From contig CM060175.1 in the NCBI GenBank assembly GCA_030549775.1, forward strand, positions 35,958,318-36,022,317: a DNA stretch of 64,000 nt, given 5' to 3'. Positions 36,401 to 48,300 of the stretch are shown here, in pieces. How positions within the stretch are numbered: the first letter of the stretch is position 1; the number at the start of each line of letters is the position of its first letter. Under the pieces are notes generated by a model. It did no database searches, was not told the origin of the DNA, and saw only the letters and a list, made by a program, of their open reading frames with translations. Origin of the DNA: Tamarix chinensis (Eukaryota; Streptophyta; Magnoliopsida; Caryophyllales; Tamaricaceae). The translations under genes and the position numbers were made by a program.

Positions 36401-36419
36401 GTGTCTAAGAAATCATACA
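33415..36419 (+). repeat. Right LTR of Athila-like 1, split by a nested LTR
   Basis: Starts TGATAGGTGCATATTTTATG and ends AATCATACA. Matches the left LTR except that 34528-35995 is a reversed copy of the same LTR. Confidence 0.85.
34528..35995 (-). repeat. Reversed solo LTR nested in the right LTR
   Basis: On the plus strand it starts TGTGCATTC and ends AAAATATACACTTATTA, the reverse complement of the family LTR that begins TGATAGGTGCATATTT. Left and right neighbours rejoin the host LTR sequence (AATGTT.CTC / TATTAATTGAATC). The flanking five bases (GCTCA and TTTCC) do not match, so a normal duplication is not evident. Confidence 0.8.
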
Positions 36420-36420
36420 A

Positions 36421-36711
36421 AATATGCTTTATTTATTTTAAGATAACACCTCATATCCCTACCCTACTAGTAGCACACATCACCTCAAATAATTTTTCAA
36501 AATTAGGGATAGATAACACAAGAGCATTACACAATTTAATCTTGAGGGCATCAAATGTTTTAGTGGCTTCATTTTCCAAATTAAATTCTTTTTTTTTTCT
36601 AAGTTAAGTAATAGGTGAAACTATTGTAGAGAAATCTTTAATACATATCATATATGAAGTGGCTAAGGAAAACTTCATGTTTTGTGAATATGATTAGGAA
36701 TATATCACTCT
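36421..36711 (-). pseudogene. Gypsy B: RT end and proximal RNase H
   Basis: From right to left on the minus strand: a reverse transcriptase thumb-like segment PNHIHK and LATSY....KDFSTIVSPIT (36610-36705), then NEATKTFDALKIKL, IPNFEKLFEVMCATSR (36440-36580), the start of RNase H. Ty3/gypsy consensus: GLATFYRRFIKDFS.I..P.T and AF..LK..L....VL.LP.F...FE. The catalytic Asp of CDAS is Thr here. It is bounded by the Athila-like element on the left and the 36717-59429 composite on the right. Confidence 0.85.
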
Positions 36712-36899
36712 TGAAATTTAACATCCTAAAAATTTATATTATTTGCTTTCGTGTGTTTAACCATTTTTCCTCTTAATAAAACTATTTGAAACTTCTTTTT
36801 TTTTTAATATATTTACTCTAATAGATATCCTAATGTAAAAAAAACTAATTCTAAAACTAGATAAATTAATTTCTACCATATCCCTGCAACCCTTACCTC

Positions 36900-37770
36900 A
36901 CACAACTTACCCAAACCCCCTCCGTCGAACCCACTATGTTAAACCCCTCCACCATCATCTTACCTCTATTGAACCATACTCCATCACTTCAAGCTTTCAT
37001 GTGTACATATATACACTCTAACCTTCTTTTTGGTTTCGTGAGTTTTTCCTAACAACCATCCATCCCCTGCATCTCCCCGTGCAAACCCTGATCATCTCTC
37101 CCACACCTCTCCTTGGCCCTATTTGGTCTTGCATAAAACTACCCTTGCCATTATCATGATCCACAACCAACACCAACTAGCCTCGATTGCCACTTACCAT
37201 CCAACTCCAACCATCACCATTGTCATCATCCTTATTCTTTTTTCTCCCTCTCTTCCTCTTAGTTTGTTTGATTGATTTTATTTTATTGCATAGTCATGCC
37301 CCAGCCACATATCCCAACCGTGCGCTATCCCTATGGGTGCATCGTGCCCCTACCGCATGCCTTGACCTTGCGTGCTCCCTCCAACCCTCTTGCACGATAC
37401 CCTGCCTATGCTCCTCTGCCACTTAACATCCCAGCCTCACCACCATGCTTAACCACCACCAAAGCACACCATCGACCACCTTTTTTTCATGGTTCCTTTC
37501 CGCATGCGCCAATTCCATTACCATCACTTCCTTCATCAGCCAAAACTCATCTATTTCTTTCGTCTCCCTTCGCTCATCTCTACAACAACCAACCCCAGCT
37601 TCATAACCTTCCTTTAGAGCTCCTCCCTCTTGCACCACCGTCTACCGCATCCTTCGCCACACCATCACCACCTCATTATCCAGCATCTCCACCATCCTCA
37701 TCCCAACCCCAACCAACCAAGCGAACTTCTTGGCACAACACCATCATCTAGATCATGCCTGGCCCCTTGT
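36900..37770 (+). other. C-rich block of copy H with spurious frames
   Basis: Pro/Ser/His-rich frames (for example 37272-37751, 159 codons) come from CCA/CAC/CTC-rich DNA. Similar blocks occur in copies A (7740-8740, minus), C (44030-45260) and F (52700-53740). I regard them as a nucleotide-level module, not proteins. Confidence 0.7.
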
Positions 37771-38499
37771 TGTAACACCTTGGTTTTTACAAACTAAAAA
37801 ATTTTATTTACAGAGTTAAGTGTAGAAGATAAAATCATAAAAAATAAAAGGTATTACCACCACACATGGTAAAAGTTCAATTACCCTTACCATTCTCATA
37901 CTAATTTCTAAGGCTAAAATCATTACTTCTCTTAAATTTGTAACATGATTAGAAGAAATAGAATATAGAAGACAAAAGGTAAGTATTGTTTTACATAAAA
38001 GCAACATTAGATATTTATGAAACTTAAAGTGAGAGAATATAGAGGGACATAGGCCCCAAATATAATCATAATCAATATTCTAAAAGACATCAGATAACCC
38101 TAAGCTCACTCAACATAACTATTAGCTTCTACTAAATTCAGAAGCTGACCCACAAAAACTACTATCCATTAAATAGGTTGGGGCCCATGGAAGGAACCTT
38201 TTAGTACAAAGGTACTGAGCTACCCATTATACTAAAAAAATATCATAGAAAATATGCAAGGCATCATAATAACACATGGTATAAACATCAAATGGAACAC
38301 AAATCAATTTACTATTCATATACTCACATACTACTAATACCACATGCTAACCATACTCGTTCATCTAGAACTAACTGAAACATACCAATGGAATATCCAA
38401 GAGATACTTTTTTTTAGTATAATTAGAAACAACATCAACCTAAGCCCAAGATAATGACCACATGCCACATAACTCATCATTAATCCCGACAAATCTCAT

Positions 38500-38683
38500 A
38501 ACACAGGTAGGCTCATAAGAATAAGTCAATAACAACTCATCGCATAATAGGTAGGTACAAAAGAAGCTACTAAAACACAGGTAGACACAAGGACTATTAC
38601 CAAATCATAGGTAGGTACAAAGGCTAATATCGGACACAAGTAGGTACAAAGGCTGCTATAGAACCATAGGTAGGCATGAAGGT
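38500..38683 (+). repeat. GTAGGTACAAAGGC tandem repeat
   Basis: Five or six diverged units of about 30-40 bp, each with a (CA)TAGGTAGG(T/C)A(C/T)(A/G)AAGG core. The reversed form occurs at 50660-50830 and 58480-58640. It sits at the same relative place in each copy, before the CACTATT module counted from the 5' end. Confidence 0.75.
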
Positions 38684-39724
38684 TATAAGACCCCCATTTT
38701 TCACTTTCGAAAATTTTTGTTTAAAACAATGCAAAAGAGAAAAATACACTTAGTAAAAATGGGGTACTACTACCATACCTAACACAAGATAGATATTCAC
38801 CACCTATCCCATATTAGATATAAGGCTAAAAAACCAACCAAGTTAAAATAGAGTGCGCAAACTTCAATAACATAAATATTTAAAAGATTATTTAAATCAA
38901 TAACCTCAATGGTCCTCGACCAAGTCACATATAGTGAAATGATAAGTCGAGACTACGAGGCTACATTAGTTAGAAAAAAAGGCTAAAGTGTGACCCCAAA
39001 ACCATGGTCCATTATGGACCATGTAAAATCCTTCGAATGCTCATACTCTCAAGCTCTGAATCCAAGCTGAGGTAGGCCCACTACCAGCCATCTCCAAAAA
39101 CTTACAAATATCATTATCCTCGTGGGAATGAGTAAGTGACCAAGCAAATAGATACATCATTATGTTACGTATTGAGTATTCCAAGTTTCTTCCCCAACGG
39201 AAACATAAGTATGCAAATTCTATCATAACATAGATATCATATTTAACTTGCATCATGATAATGCCATATACTTAAAGGTACTAATGCATCAGGATATACT
39301 ATCATGCATAACTTAGGCAACAAAGAGTATATCATGCTTATCTTCATATTATAATCACATAGGTAATCACACATGTACTGCATAGATTAATTCAGACCAC
39401 CATCAGGGTTTATTTTCCAACTTGCTCAATTGATTGGATTATACCATTTCTTTATCCATATATTGATATAGGTCAACACCTACTCAATCTTTCCAATGAT
39501 TAGCCAATTGGTCATTTAAGATATTATCCAAATGTACAAACCAAATTTTACCATTTTTACCATCCAATCCATTGTTTCCATGATTATTTAATTATTTATT
39601 ATTTACTTATTCATCAACAAAAATTTATCACCTAATTACGTATAATCCTAATTTTATCATTGAGTGATGCACTATGCACCACCCCATGATCTCACATACC
39701 ATGGAGCCTATCTAAATCAAGGGA

Positions 39725-39895
39725 CATAGAGTCTAGGCCGAAGCAAATCACCAAAGCAGACATAAGTCCAAGTCAAAGCCAATTACTAGAATGGACATAA
39801 GTCTAGGCCAAAGCCAATCACCATAATAGATATAAGTCTAGGTCGAAGCCAACTGATATAGATATAATTCTATCCAAAGCCAACCACCTAGGTAA
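39725..39895 (+). repeat. GACATAAGTCTAGGCCAAAG tandem repeat
   Basis: About four units of roughly 40 bp, each GCCAATCACC...GACATAAGTC(T/C)A(G)G. A shortened version lies at 61140-61205 in the related copy I, with GGACATAAGTCCTACC. This replaces the CACTATT module in the D/I subfamily. Confidence 0.7.
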
Positions 39896-41214
39896 CTAAA
39901 CCCTTTAGTATTGATACCACCTAGTACATTATCAGTATCTAGAGTAGGTAAGGCATTGGGATCTCTAGGATCCCGCCCAAAGGCAAAGCTTGAAGGCACC
40001 AATAAATGCTCGATGGCAGACTAACCCCGGTAGGTAATTGAGGATCAAGTAACACAAACATATACACAACTCAATTATCTTTACGTGACTAGTAGATTAT
40101 TGATGAGCTCAAGTGATCTCGCAAGGCCCATACAAAGAGAAATTAAGATATTCACTTTTTTATTCCTTGTTAATGCTTTCCATTTTCAAACCATGTGTGG
40201 GGTTTCCATTTATCCTTATCCAACATTATTCATGCCCATCATATTATTTTATTCAAGCACATGTCGTGCATCATTAATCTTTTCTCAAAGGCCATCATAA
40301 TCCTTATGTGGTACACCCATTAATCTTTACAATACTCATAGAGTATGCCATAACTCATGATCCATTTAATTCATTCATTGGGTCATTAATCCATTATAAA
40401 ATATGTATTTTATCTGTTTAGTAATTATAACACCCCAAAATTCACTATTTTATTTTGTTTTTGGAAAGCGAAAGTAATTAAAATAGAAATGCTTGAATTA
40501 AAATCCATGAATTCTAGGGATGTTACCGCCACACTTAGTACCAGATCAGTTTTCTCTGACCATTCTAGTACCAAGTGCTAAGGCTAAAAAAAAATAACAA
40601 TCCATTATAACTCAAGACAAACTAAACTCCAAATATACATTAAATGGTTGTAAAACAAAATCAGAGTACGCATAAAGAATTATAATTCATTTCCAAAAGA
40701 GAAATAAGCTTACAACTAATAAAAGGTTCATTTAAAATACTCAATCGAGTAATAAATCATAAGAGAGTAAATCCGGTACAAAGGAAATAACATAAGAAGA
40801 TTAAATAACATGAACAGAGAGAATACTGCCACGACAGTCTCGAACCTTGAGCCAACAACAATCTCAACACTCAGCTCCACCGGATGTCTCGCCCACTTGC
40901 ACAAGGTTAGAAAGGCATACTACTCATTAGAATGAGCAACACCCATCAAAAGGGTGATCAGTACGCTACGTACTGAGTAAGGTAACCGATCACTAAGGAC
41001 AAAACATAAGCACATAAAATCATGCAGGATAATAATCAACCTACAATTTCAAACCCACACATATGATACATAAAAGCTTACAGAGCATTACACAACCTAT
41101 AATCATCAAGCCCACACATAAGGCCCAAAAAGGACCAGATCAATTATTTAATCATTCTTTTATCGGAGGTCGATACATACTATGCCTTTTTATCAATTCC
41201 ATGCTAGCATAAGA

Positions 41215-41655
41215 ACACCCCACTATTATAACCAGTGGGCCGGTCACATATAGAGCATCATGCCCTAACCACTATTATTACTGGTGGATCAGTCACAAAT
41301 AGGGTCAAACCCTAACCACTATTATAACCGGTGGATCGGTCACATATAGGGTAAAAACCCTAACCACTATTCCTAACCGGTGGATCGGTTTGGTTCTTGC
41401 TCGCATAGTGTTCAACTGTGAGTAATTAATGGCTTTTACTTGCCTTAGCAAAACCCTGGTTTATTTTCATTGAGATCGGGATCCCCCACTATTATAACCG
41501 GTAGGCCAGTCACACATAGGACCTCATGTCCTAACCACTATTATAATCGGTGGATCAGTCATATATAGGGTCAAACCATAACCACTATTATTACCGGTGG
41601 ATCAGTCGTACATAGGGTAAAACCTTAACCACTATTCCTGACTTGTGGATTGGCT
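41215..41655 (+). repeat. CACTATTATAACCGGTGGATCGGTCA tandem array, copy C
   Basis: Two groups of four units (41219-41395 and 41487-41655), period about 55-60 bp. Each unit contains ACCGGTGGATCGGT and, usually, TAGGGT...ACCCTAA, both with inverted-repeat character. This is the best preserved array of the module in the window. Confidence 0.85.
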
Positions 41656-43019
41656 GGTCTCATCTCAATATCTTCCACTTTAAGTTATTAATATCTTAAG
41701 TATCTTATTCAAAAGCTTTCACCCTGGACATGCATGAATCGTTTGCTTTACACTTCACACATCACAAATCATAGATTCCATATTCATCATCATACTTTAT
41801 TCACCAAGTACACACAATACCACAAAACTCTTAACACCCACACCAAACCCTAATTGACCACAACAAACCATAATTAACCACTCCAAACCCTATTTAACCA
41901 TAACAACCATAATTAGCCATTCCAAATCTTAGTTAATTACAACAAACCACAATCAGCCACTCCAACCCTAGGTAATCACAACAATCCATAGTTAATCACT
42001 CCAAACCCTAATCAGTTTCATCCATACTAATATAATGTCTTACGTATTATTTTTCACCCAAAAATTCCAAACACCCAAATAACTCTTCTATTACCTTTTT
42101 TATATCCCAAGTCAACTTTTCACACGTAAACTTGACTCCCATGCATTCACTAACCTTCCCATGCAAACCTTCAAACTTTTTCATGCAAAACCCTAAGCTC
42201 CCATGCAACCCTAGTTTCACCCATGTAAACCCCAAATCCATTCATACAAAACTCTAGATTAGATTCTTCCATGCAACATTAATTATAAAACCCTCCATGC
42301 AAGACCTAATACCACTATACAACCATTAATACCACCATGCAAAACCCAAGATTCCGTCATACAAAACCCTAAATTCAATCCACACAAAACCGAAGATTCA
42401 TCCATACTATACCCTAGAATAGATCCTCTCATACAAAACTGTCAATTAGATTCTTCCATACAAAACCATAAATTAGATTCTCCCAAATAGAACCATAAAT
42501 TATATTCTCCCACACAAAACCATAAAAATCATAAATCAGATTCTCCCACATGAAACCCTAAAATTCTCCATTTTATTCTTCCACTCATGAATAATTAAAA
42601 TAATTAGGTCAACTTACATCCCTTGGTCAACTTCTTTCCCCATCCTCCTTTTTCATCCTTTCTCCCACTCAAACCACATCAACACCCTCACATGCATGTC
42701 TTACAAGGTTACAACACATATCATCACATATACATAATACACATGCCATGCAAATACACGAAATCATACTTTTACTCCACATCATACCACATACGACATA
42801 ATTAATAATGATAAACATAGGATACATAGCATGCAAAGCACATAATGCATATAAACACACAAAAGGCCTTAACACCCCTGACCTAAAATGACACCGGTAT
42901 TGGAGCACGCTCCTATGCCTCCTTAGGGCTTTGACTGGTTTGACCTATTATGAAGGAAAAGCTAAAAATTAGACTCCCTCCTATCAAAAATACTATTAAT
43001 CACTAACTTAATATAAGAC

Positions 43020-43285
43020 TAGGCTTTTTATAAAATATTAAAATAATAATAGTAAAAATACCAAAAATAATATCAATATTAATATTAACAAGAATAATAA
43101 AAATAGTACCAATGATAATAAAAAGGACATTACTCAAAAATATAGTGAAATAAGGGCTTCAGCCTCTTTACTAAATTAATACTAATAATGATAATATTAG
43201 TAAAATAAATAACCAAATTTAGTAATAATAATAATGATGAAATAATAATAATAATAATAATAATGATAAAAACCATAATAATATT

Positions 43286-43327
<42 letters not shown>

Positions 43328-43975
43328 GTAATAATAGTAAGGATAATATTTGTAGATAAAAAAAGTAGGGTTTCCACCCTACATTGAGTAATAATAACTT
43401 AATAAATAATAATAATAACATTAATAAGAATAAATACTACTAATAATAAAAATACTAATAATCCTAATAATAATAAGACATGATATTTATAATACTACTA
43501 CTAAAATTTAAAATAAGCACAATAGGGTTTCAGCCCTATATAAAATAATAATAATAACACTTGAAAATAATAGTAGTAGTAGCAGTAGTAGTAGTAGTAG
43601 TAGTAGTAGTAGTTGTAGTAGTAGTAGTAAGTAGTAGTAGTAGTAATAATAATAAAAACAACAACAACAACAACAATAACAATAATGACATTATTAACAA
43701 TACTAATGGTAAATAGTTGTATTAATAATAATGGAATAAGAATAATAGAAATTCGAAATAAGAAATAATAATAATAATTATACTTATAACATATTAATAT
43801 TAATAATAGAAATAATATAAATAATAAGGGTAATAGTGCTAAAATCGAATTAAAATTAAAATAGGGCTTCAGCCCTCAATAGAATAATAATAGAAACATT
43901 AATATTAATAACAATAATAATATATATTAAAAATATAAATAATAATAACAATAATAATAGTATTTATATCCAAAT
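43020..43975 (+). repeat. TAA/TAG microsatellite field with spaced hairpin units
   Basis: Trinucleotide DNA (TAA)n (43222-43327), (TAG)n (43571-43645) and (AAC)n (43657-43680) is broken by short palindromes: GTAGGGTTTCCACCCTAC (43365-43382), ATAGGGTTTCAGCCCTAT (43522-43539) and AGGGCTTCAGCCCT (43863-43876). A weaker GGGCTTCAGCCTC sits at 43154-43166. Only simple-sequence peptides arise. Confidence 0.85.
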
Positions 43976-44029
43976 AAATGAAATAAAATAAATTAGGGCT
44001 TATAAAAATAGGGAGAATGGTTGATAGGG

Positions 44030-45300
44030 TCTAGGGTTCAACCTTAGGCTGGTGGGGACAGGCGGCACAGGCGGTGTGCACGACGGCAACGGTGGTCGGA
44101 AAAAGGAAAGAAAAGGGTAAAAGTTGAATGCTGGGAAAAAGATAGGGAGAATTAAAGTGGGAGTTGGGGTGTTTAGAATTTCCTAGAAGGAGAGGGACAT
44201 AATGGAGGTGGCGGCACAACCAAAGGTGGCGGCGCACGGTGGCGGTGGTGGTGGCCGAATGGAGAAGAAGGAGAGAAAGAGAGGAGGAGATGGAGGAAGA
44301 GGAAAAGAAAGGCAGGGAAAGGTAGAGGAGGTTCTGTAGAACATAATGGGAGGTGAAAGAAGTGGCGGTAATAGCGGAATAGGTGGCTAATGATGGTTCG
44401 AAGGGCGGCGGAGGCAGAAAAATAGGTTGGTCTAGAAAGTTACTTTGCACAGCCGGGGTGGCTTGTGCAGGAAGAATCGAGGGGCTGGATGATTTGGTTA
44501 ACTATAGGGAGGTGCAAGGAAGAGTTTGGTGGCTAGAGATGGTGGTGAAGTTAGCCGGAGGCGACAGACGAGGCGTCTGAAGGGGCGATAGTAGAAAGGT
44601 CGGGAAGAGTTGGATTTTGGGGAAAAACTCGATTGTAGACTTGGTAGGGGGAAAAATCGGGAGGAGTCTGAAGGAGGAAAAGGGTGGGTTAGGTCAAAAG
44701 AGGAGAACGGGAGGATTGGAAGGTCAGTTGGGTTCGCCGGCGGCAATGGTTGATGGCAAAATCAAAAATAAAATGTGGCAGGCAGTTGGCTGGAAAAAGG
44801 GTAACATGTGAGGAGAGGGGAATGGGCAGGCATATGTCATCGATGAGTTGACGTGGAAGAGAGGGGGAGGTGGGCAATGATCGTGAGCAGTCGCCGCAGA
44901 AATATTCGACCGATCGGAAGAAGTTGCAGGTCGAAGGTTGGCGGGTTGGGCAGGTGTGAAAGAAGAAGAAGAAGAAAAGGGGGGACTGGGAGATTCAAGA
45001 AAAAAAAAGAAAGAAAAAGGAAGGAATTGGGCTGGGCGCTAGGTGAGGGGGCGTTTAAATGGAATGCTGTGTTTTGGGGAAAAAATAGTATAAAATGCAA
45101 CGTGGCAAGGGACGGGTGAAGGGCGACGATCGCGCAGGCTAGACTGCGCCAAAGAAAGGAGGAAAAGAGGAAGACTAGGCCACGGGTTGGCCCAGACGGG
45201 GAAAATGAGAGGAAAAAGAAAAAAGAAGAAAGGAAAGAAAAAGAAAGGAAAAAGGAAGAAAGAGAAGGGAAAAAAGGGAAAAAAAGAAAAAGAAAAATAG
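44030..45300 (+). other. G-rich block of copy C with spurious frames
   Basis: Purine-rich plus strand (GGAAGAAGG, GGCGGCGG runs). Reading frames on either strand (for example 44031-44450 minus, 44853-45119 plus) are low complexity and not shared at the protein level. This equals the block at 7740-8740 in copy A. It reads like a CT-rich transcribed leader on the minus strand. Confidence 0.65.
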
Positions 45301-48300
45301 TGGATTAGGTTAATTAAATTAATTAGGGTATTTGGGATATTTAAAATTATAATATTTAAATAAAATAATATTTAAATCCCTTTTTTAGGTTAAATTAGGA
45401 TTTTTAAAAGATTTTCCATAAATTCCATTTTAATTAGTAAAAAACCCTAATTTTGTTCAATTAAATTATTTATAAAATTAATATCAATTTGAAACTATTT
45501 TTTCCTTCTTATTTTAAACAAATTAATTAATTTAATTAATTTTTAAAATAAAATCCTTAATTAGTTAAAAATACTCAAATTTTCTATAATTAAAATTATT
45601 TATTATTTTCTTCTTAAATAACCCTAATTAATTCCCTTCTATTTTAATAAAAATAATTTATTTGATTAATTTTCATAATAAAACCACATTTAAATATAAT
45701 CTTTAAAAAATAAAAATATTTGGGGCATTTTAGTAATCATTGGAAAATCCTATACATAGCCTCAAAGTATAACCAAACCGAAAGGAACCAAATCACACAA
45801 CCTAATTGAACCAGTCGATTGGTTGTACCAACCATTCGACCGGTTTGAGCTAACCAGTCGATCTGTTTGACTCGATCAAACCCTGCTTTACCTCAAACTA
45901 GTCAATTTTTTTTTAGGAAAACCATTTGACTATTCACAAACTAGTTGATGGATTATTCCTAACCAATCGATGGGTTTATGTAGAGAGAAAGACCAAGGTC
46001 TCTATAGGATTACCAATCAGTGGGTTGGGTCAACAAGTTGATTGTTTTAGGAACTAGTCAATCAGTTTGACCCAACCAATAAATCGGTTTATTCTACAAC
46101 AACATCAAAAAATCATTTTCATACATATCATGCTTATAAGCCTTCATTATACCACATTAGAACATGCTTTAACATTGTATAACACATTTTTGGTCTATTT
46201 AACTTGCACATCTCAAAATTTAATCATCATAACCCTTTTTTCTGTAGGTTCATGCTTTTTACTCAAACGTATAATCTAACCATCAAAATTAGTTCTACAA
46301 GTTATATTACATTCCTGCCAACATATAATATTAACTAAAATAGTTCCATATCTTGCAATAATACTTATAACCCATTTTAGAAGAAATAATCAATTACAAG
46401 AAAATTTTCCATAAACTAGAAATCTCAGACTATGAAAAACTCAGTTTTTGAAACCTTAAAAATAGCAATCTTTAACTCAGAATTTTGTCCATAATATTAA
46501 TAAATTCAAACTTGAAATAGAAAAGAAAGAAAAAATATACTACACCACAAAGGCAAAATAAAGGTTACTTAGATGAACCAATCAACCTTTTCTCAAAATC
46601 TAACTCTTCCTTACTGAATAATTAGAACAAGTGGGAGGTAGAGAAATGATTAGAAGAGTGAAAGGAATTTGATTGCAAGGTTCAAAGTGTAGAGGGAGAG
46701 GGTGAATATAGAGAGTTAGGGATTTTTTATGGCTAATAGAAAGGTGGATAAAAGGGGTGATTGGGGCTATTTAACGCCAACCAATCAACACGAATTGCAT
46801 TATGTTTAGGAAAAAATTGGAAACCCTAATTCTTATCATTTGAATTTGAGTTAAACAGACGGATTTCACCTAAGATATGCTGACTTATTCTCTAAAGCTC
46901 AAATGGTGATTCCATAGGAATACAAGACAATTAGTTTAGAAGTGAAATTCACAAGAGGGGTAATGGAAGGTCAACATGGAAGAAATCTTCTAGCTAAGTA
47001 GAATCATGCATGAGATCGAAGCAATTATCTGAGAACTATGCAGAGGAGAGAGGTGGAAGAAGACAAGGCTGAGGTCATTTCCTTCCCTCATTATTCCCAA
47101 TCAATCCTTTAGATCAATTTGAGGTAGTAATTTTGGTCTAAATGTATCATAAAAAAGGCTAAGAATCACTTAGGGATAATCTGACATGGGTTAACAAAGT
47201 TCTATTTCAGTATAAGAAATTTTCCTGAAAAATATAGTCTCGATAATATGTCCAGCTTGACAAACTAGTAGATTGGTTTGGACTACCAGTCACCTATTCT
47301 ACAAACCAATTGATTAATTTAGTCATGTAAAAAACATTTTACTGAAATGATAAACTAGTCGATTGGTTCATGGAACTAGTCAATCAATTTCTCTAGAAAA
47401 ATCAATAAAATTAATTTCTTAACATCATTTCAAATCTAGCTTTGACTCAAACCAAACTGTAATACCAAATCAAAATCAAAAACCTTAAATTGGAATAATT
47501 CTTATTCAACAATTTCCAAAAAAACGGTGTATTACAAAGGCAAAAACCAAACCACAAGCAGGTACAAAGACATCTACCAAGAAATGGGTAGACATAAAAA
47601 CTTCTACTAGACCAAACCTATTATTTAGATATAACCATTTTCACTCTTTTATTTATGTTGAATTTAGGGACCCCACTATTTTCAAATAGATGGAATAGTT
47701 TGGAGCACCTCTTAGGGATAACACACCTAAGCCATTATTACCATCTAATAGAATATACCCAACACCTCTTAGGGTAGAATGCTCTTGAGCTACTATTCTT
47801 AAACTCTTGTAATGGTCTAAAGCACCTCTTATGGACAACACACTTGAGCCACTATTATCATTCGATGGAAGAAATCCATAAACACCTTGGTTCTAAATCA
47901 CATACTCTTCCACTTTAAATGATTAATGTGTTATTCATTAAGTTATTTATCTTAAATCATATTCTTATTCATAATGCATGTAAGGCCTCACTATTCTTAA
48001 TTTGGTGGAACGGATTTAAGAACATTTCAAGGACAATACACCTAAGCCACTATTATATTTTAGTGGAGCAGATCCATAAAAACACCTCTTAGGGTAAAAA
48101 TCCCTGGAGCCACTATTCTTAAATCAGTGGAATAGTTTAAAGCACATCTTAGGGACAACACATCTAAGCCACTATTATCATCCAGTGGAAGGGATTTGAA
48201 AATACCTTGGCCCAAATAATGTGATATTTTACTTTAAATGATGATTTATATGTACAAAAAAAATATAAATAGGTAACCACATTACAAATATCACAAGGCC

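Larger units (their letters stand above)
26782..36419 (+). mobile_element. Athila-like element 1, nested in gypsy B
   Basis: Long LTRs (26782-28436 and 33415-36419, the second enlarged by a nested LTR) flank an Athila-type gag, protease and the first part of reverse transcriptase. A degenerate tRNA-Asp-like primer-binding site lies at 28441-28459 and a G-rich tract (CATGGGGGTATT) just before 33415. A 5-bp AATAT occurs on both sides (26777-26781 and 36421-36425; one base of slack at the right end). It interrupts RNase H of gypsy B. Reverse transcriptase core, RNase H and integrase are absent, so it is non-autonomous. A hAT MITE (30294-30695) sits in the gag-pro region. Confidence 0.85.
40426..45732 (+). 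mobile_element. TGTAACACC-family copy C (5307 bp)
   Basis: Starts TATAACACCCCAAAATT and ends GGGGCATTTTA; flanked by exact GTAAT (40421-40425 and 45733-45737). Modules in order: GGGATGTTACCGCCAC (40518-40533), a CTAAGGCTAAAA box (40578-40589), AATGAGCAACACCCAT with CAGTACGCTACGTACTGAG (40931-40978), CACTATT tandem units (41220-41650), and an ACCCTAAATT-type low-complexity stretch (41820-42560). A TAA/TAG microsatellite field with hairpin units (43020-43970) follows, then a G-rich block (44030-45300) and AT-rich 3' part. No protein-coding gene. Larger than copy A mainly because of the microsatellite fields. Confidence 0.75.
38684..47536 (+). mobile_element. TGTAACACC-family copy D with copy C inside
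   Basis: Starts TATAAGACCCCC and ends GGTGTATTACA. Flanks AAGGT (38679-38683) and AAGGC (47537-47541), a 5-bp duplication with one change, placed inside the GTAGGTACAAAGGC repeat of copy B. Copy C (40426-45732) is nested within; D without C is about 3.54 kb. Modules in order: a TAAGGCTAAAA box (38821-38831), a TTATGTTACGTATTGAGTA motif (39160-39178), AAGCCAAT-type repeats (39730-39890), and TCGATTGGTT-type repeats (45800-46090 and 47240-47400). Confidence 0.7.
37771..48240 (+). mobile_element. TGTAACACC-family copy B, interrupted by D, 3' end lost
   Basis: 5' end TGTAACACCTTGG at 37771, then GGTATTACCACCAC (37850-37863), TAAGGCTAAAA-like and repeats of a GTAGGTACAAAGGC unit (38500-38683). 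Copy D then interrupts. The repeat resumes at 47537 (AAGCAGGTACAAAGAC) and passes into CACTATT-type units (47665-48210). No GGTGTTACA end is found; the sequence passes near 48240 into an Athila LTR-like fragment. The matching 3' half is therefore deleted. Confidence 0.55.

Noticed and set aside
37187..37751. Overlapping Pro-rich frames
   Set aside because: Same C-rich module of the repeat family; not conserved as protein with the other copies.
41215..41655. CRISPR-like array
   Set aside because: Head-to-tail units without unique spacers of constant length, in plant repeat DNA. It is a satellite-type tandem array.
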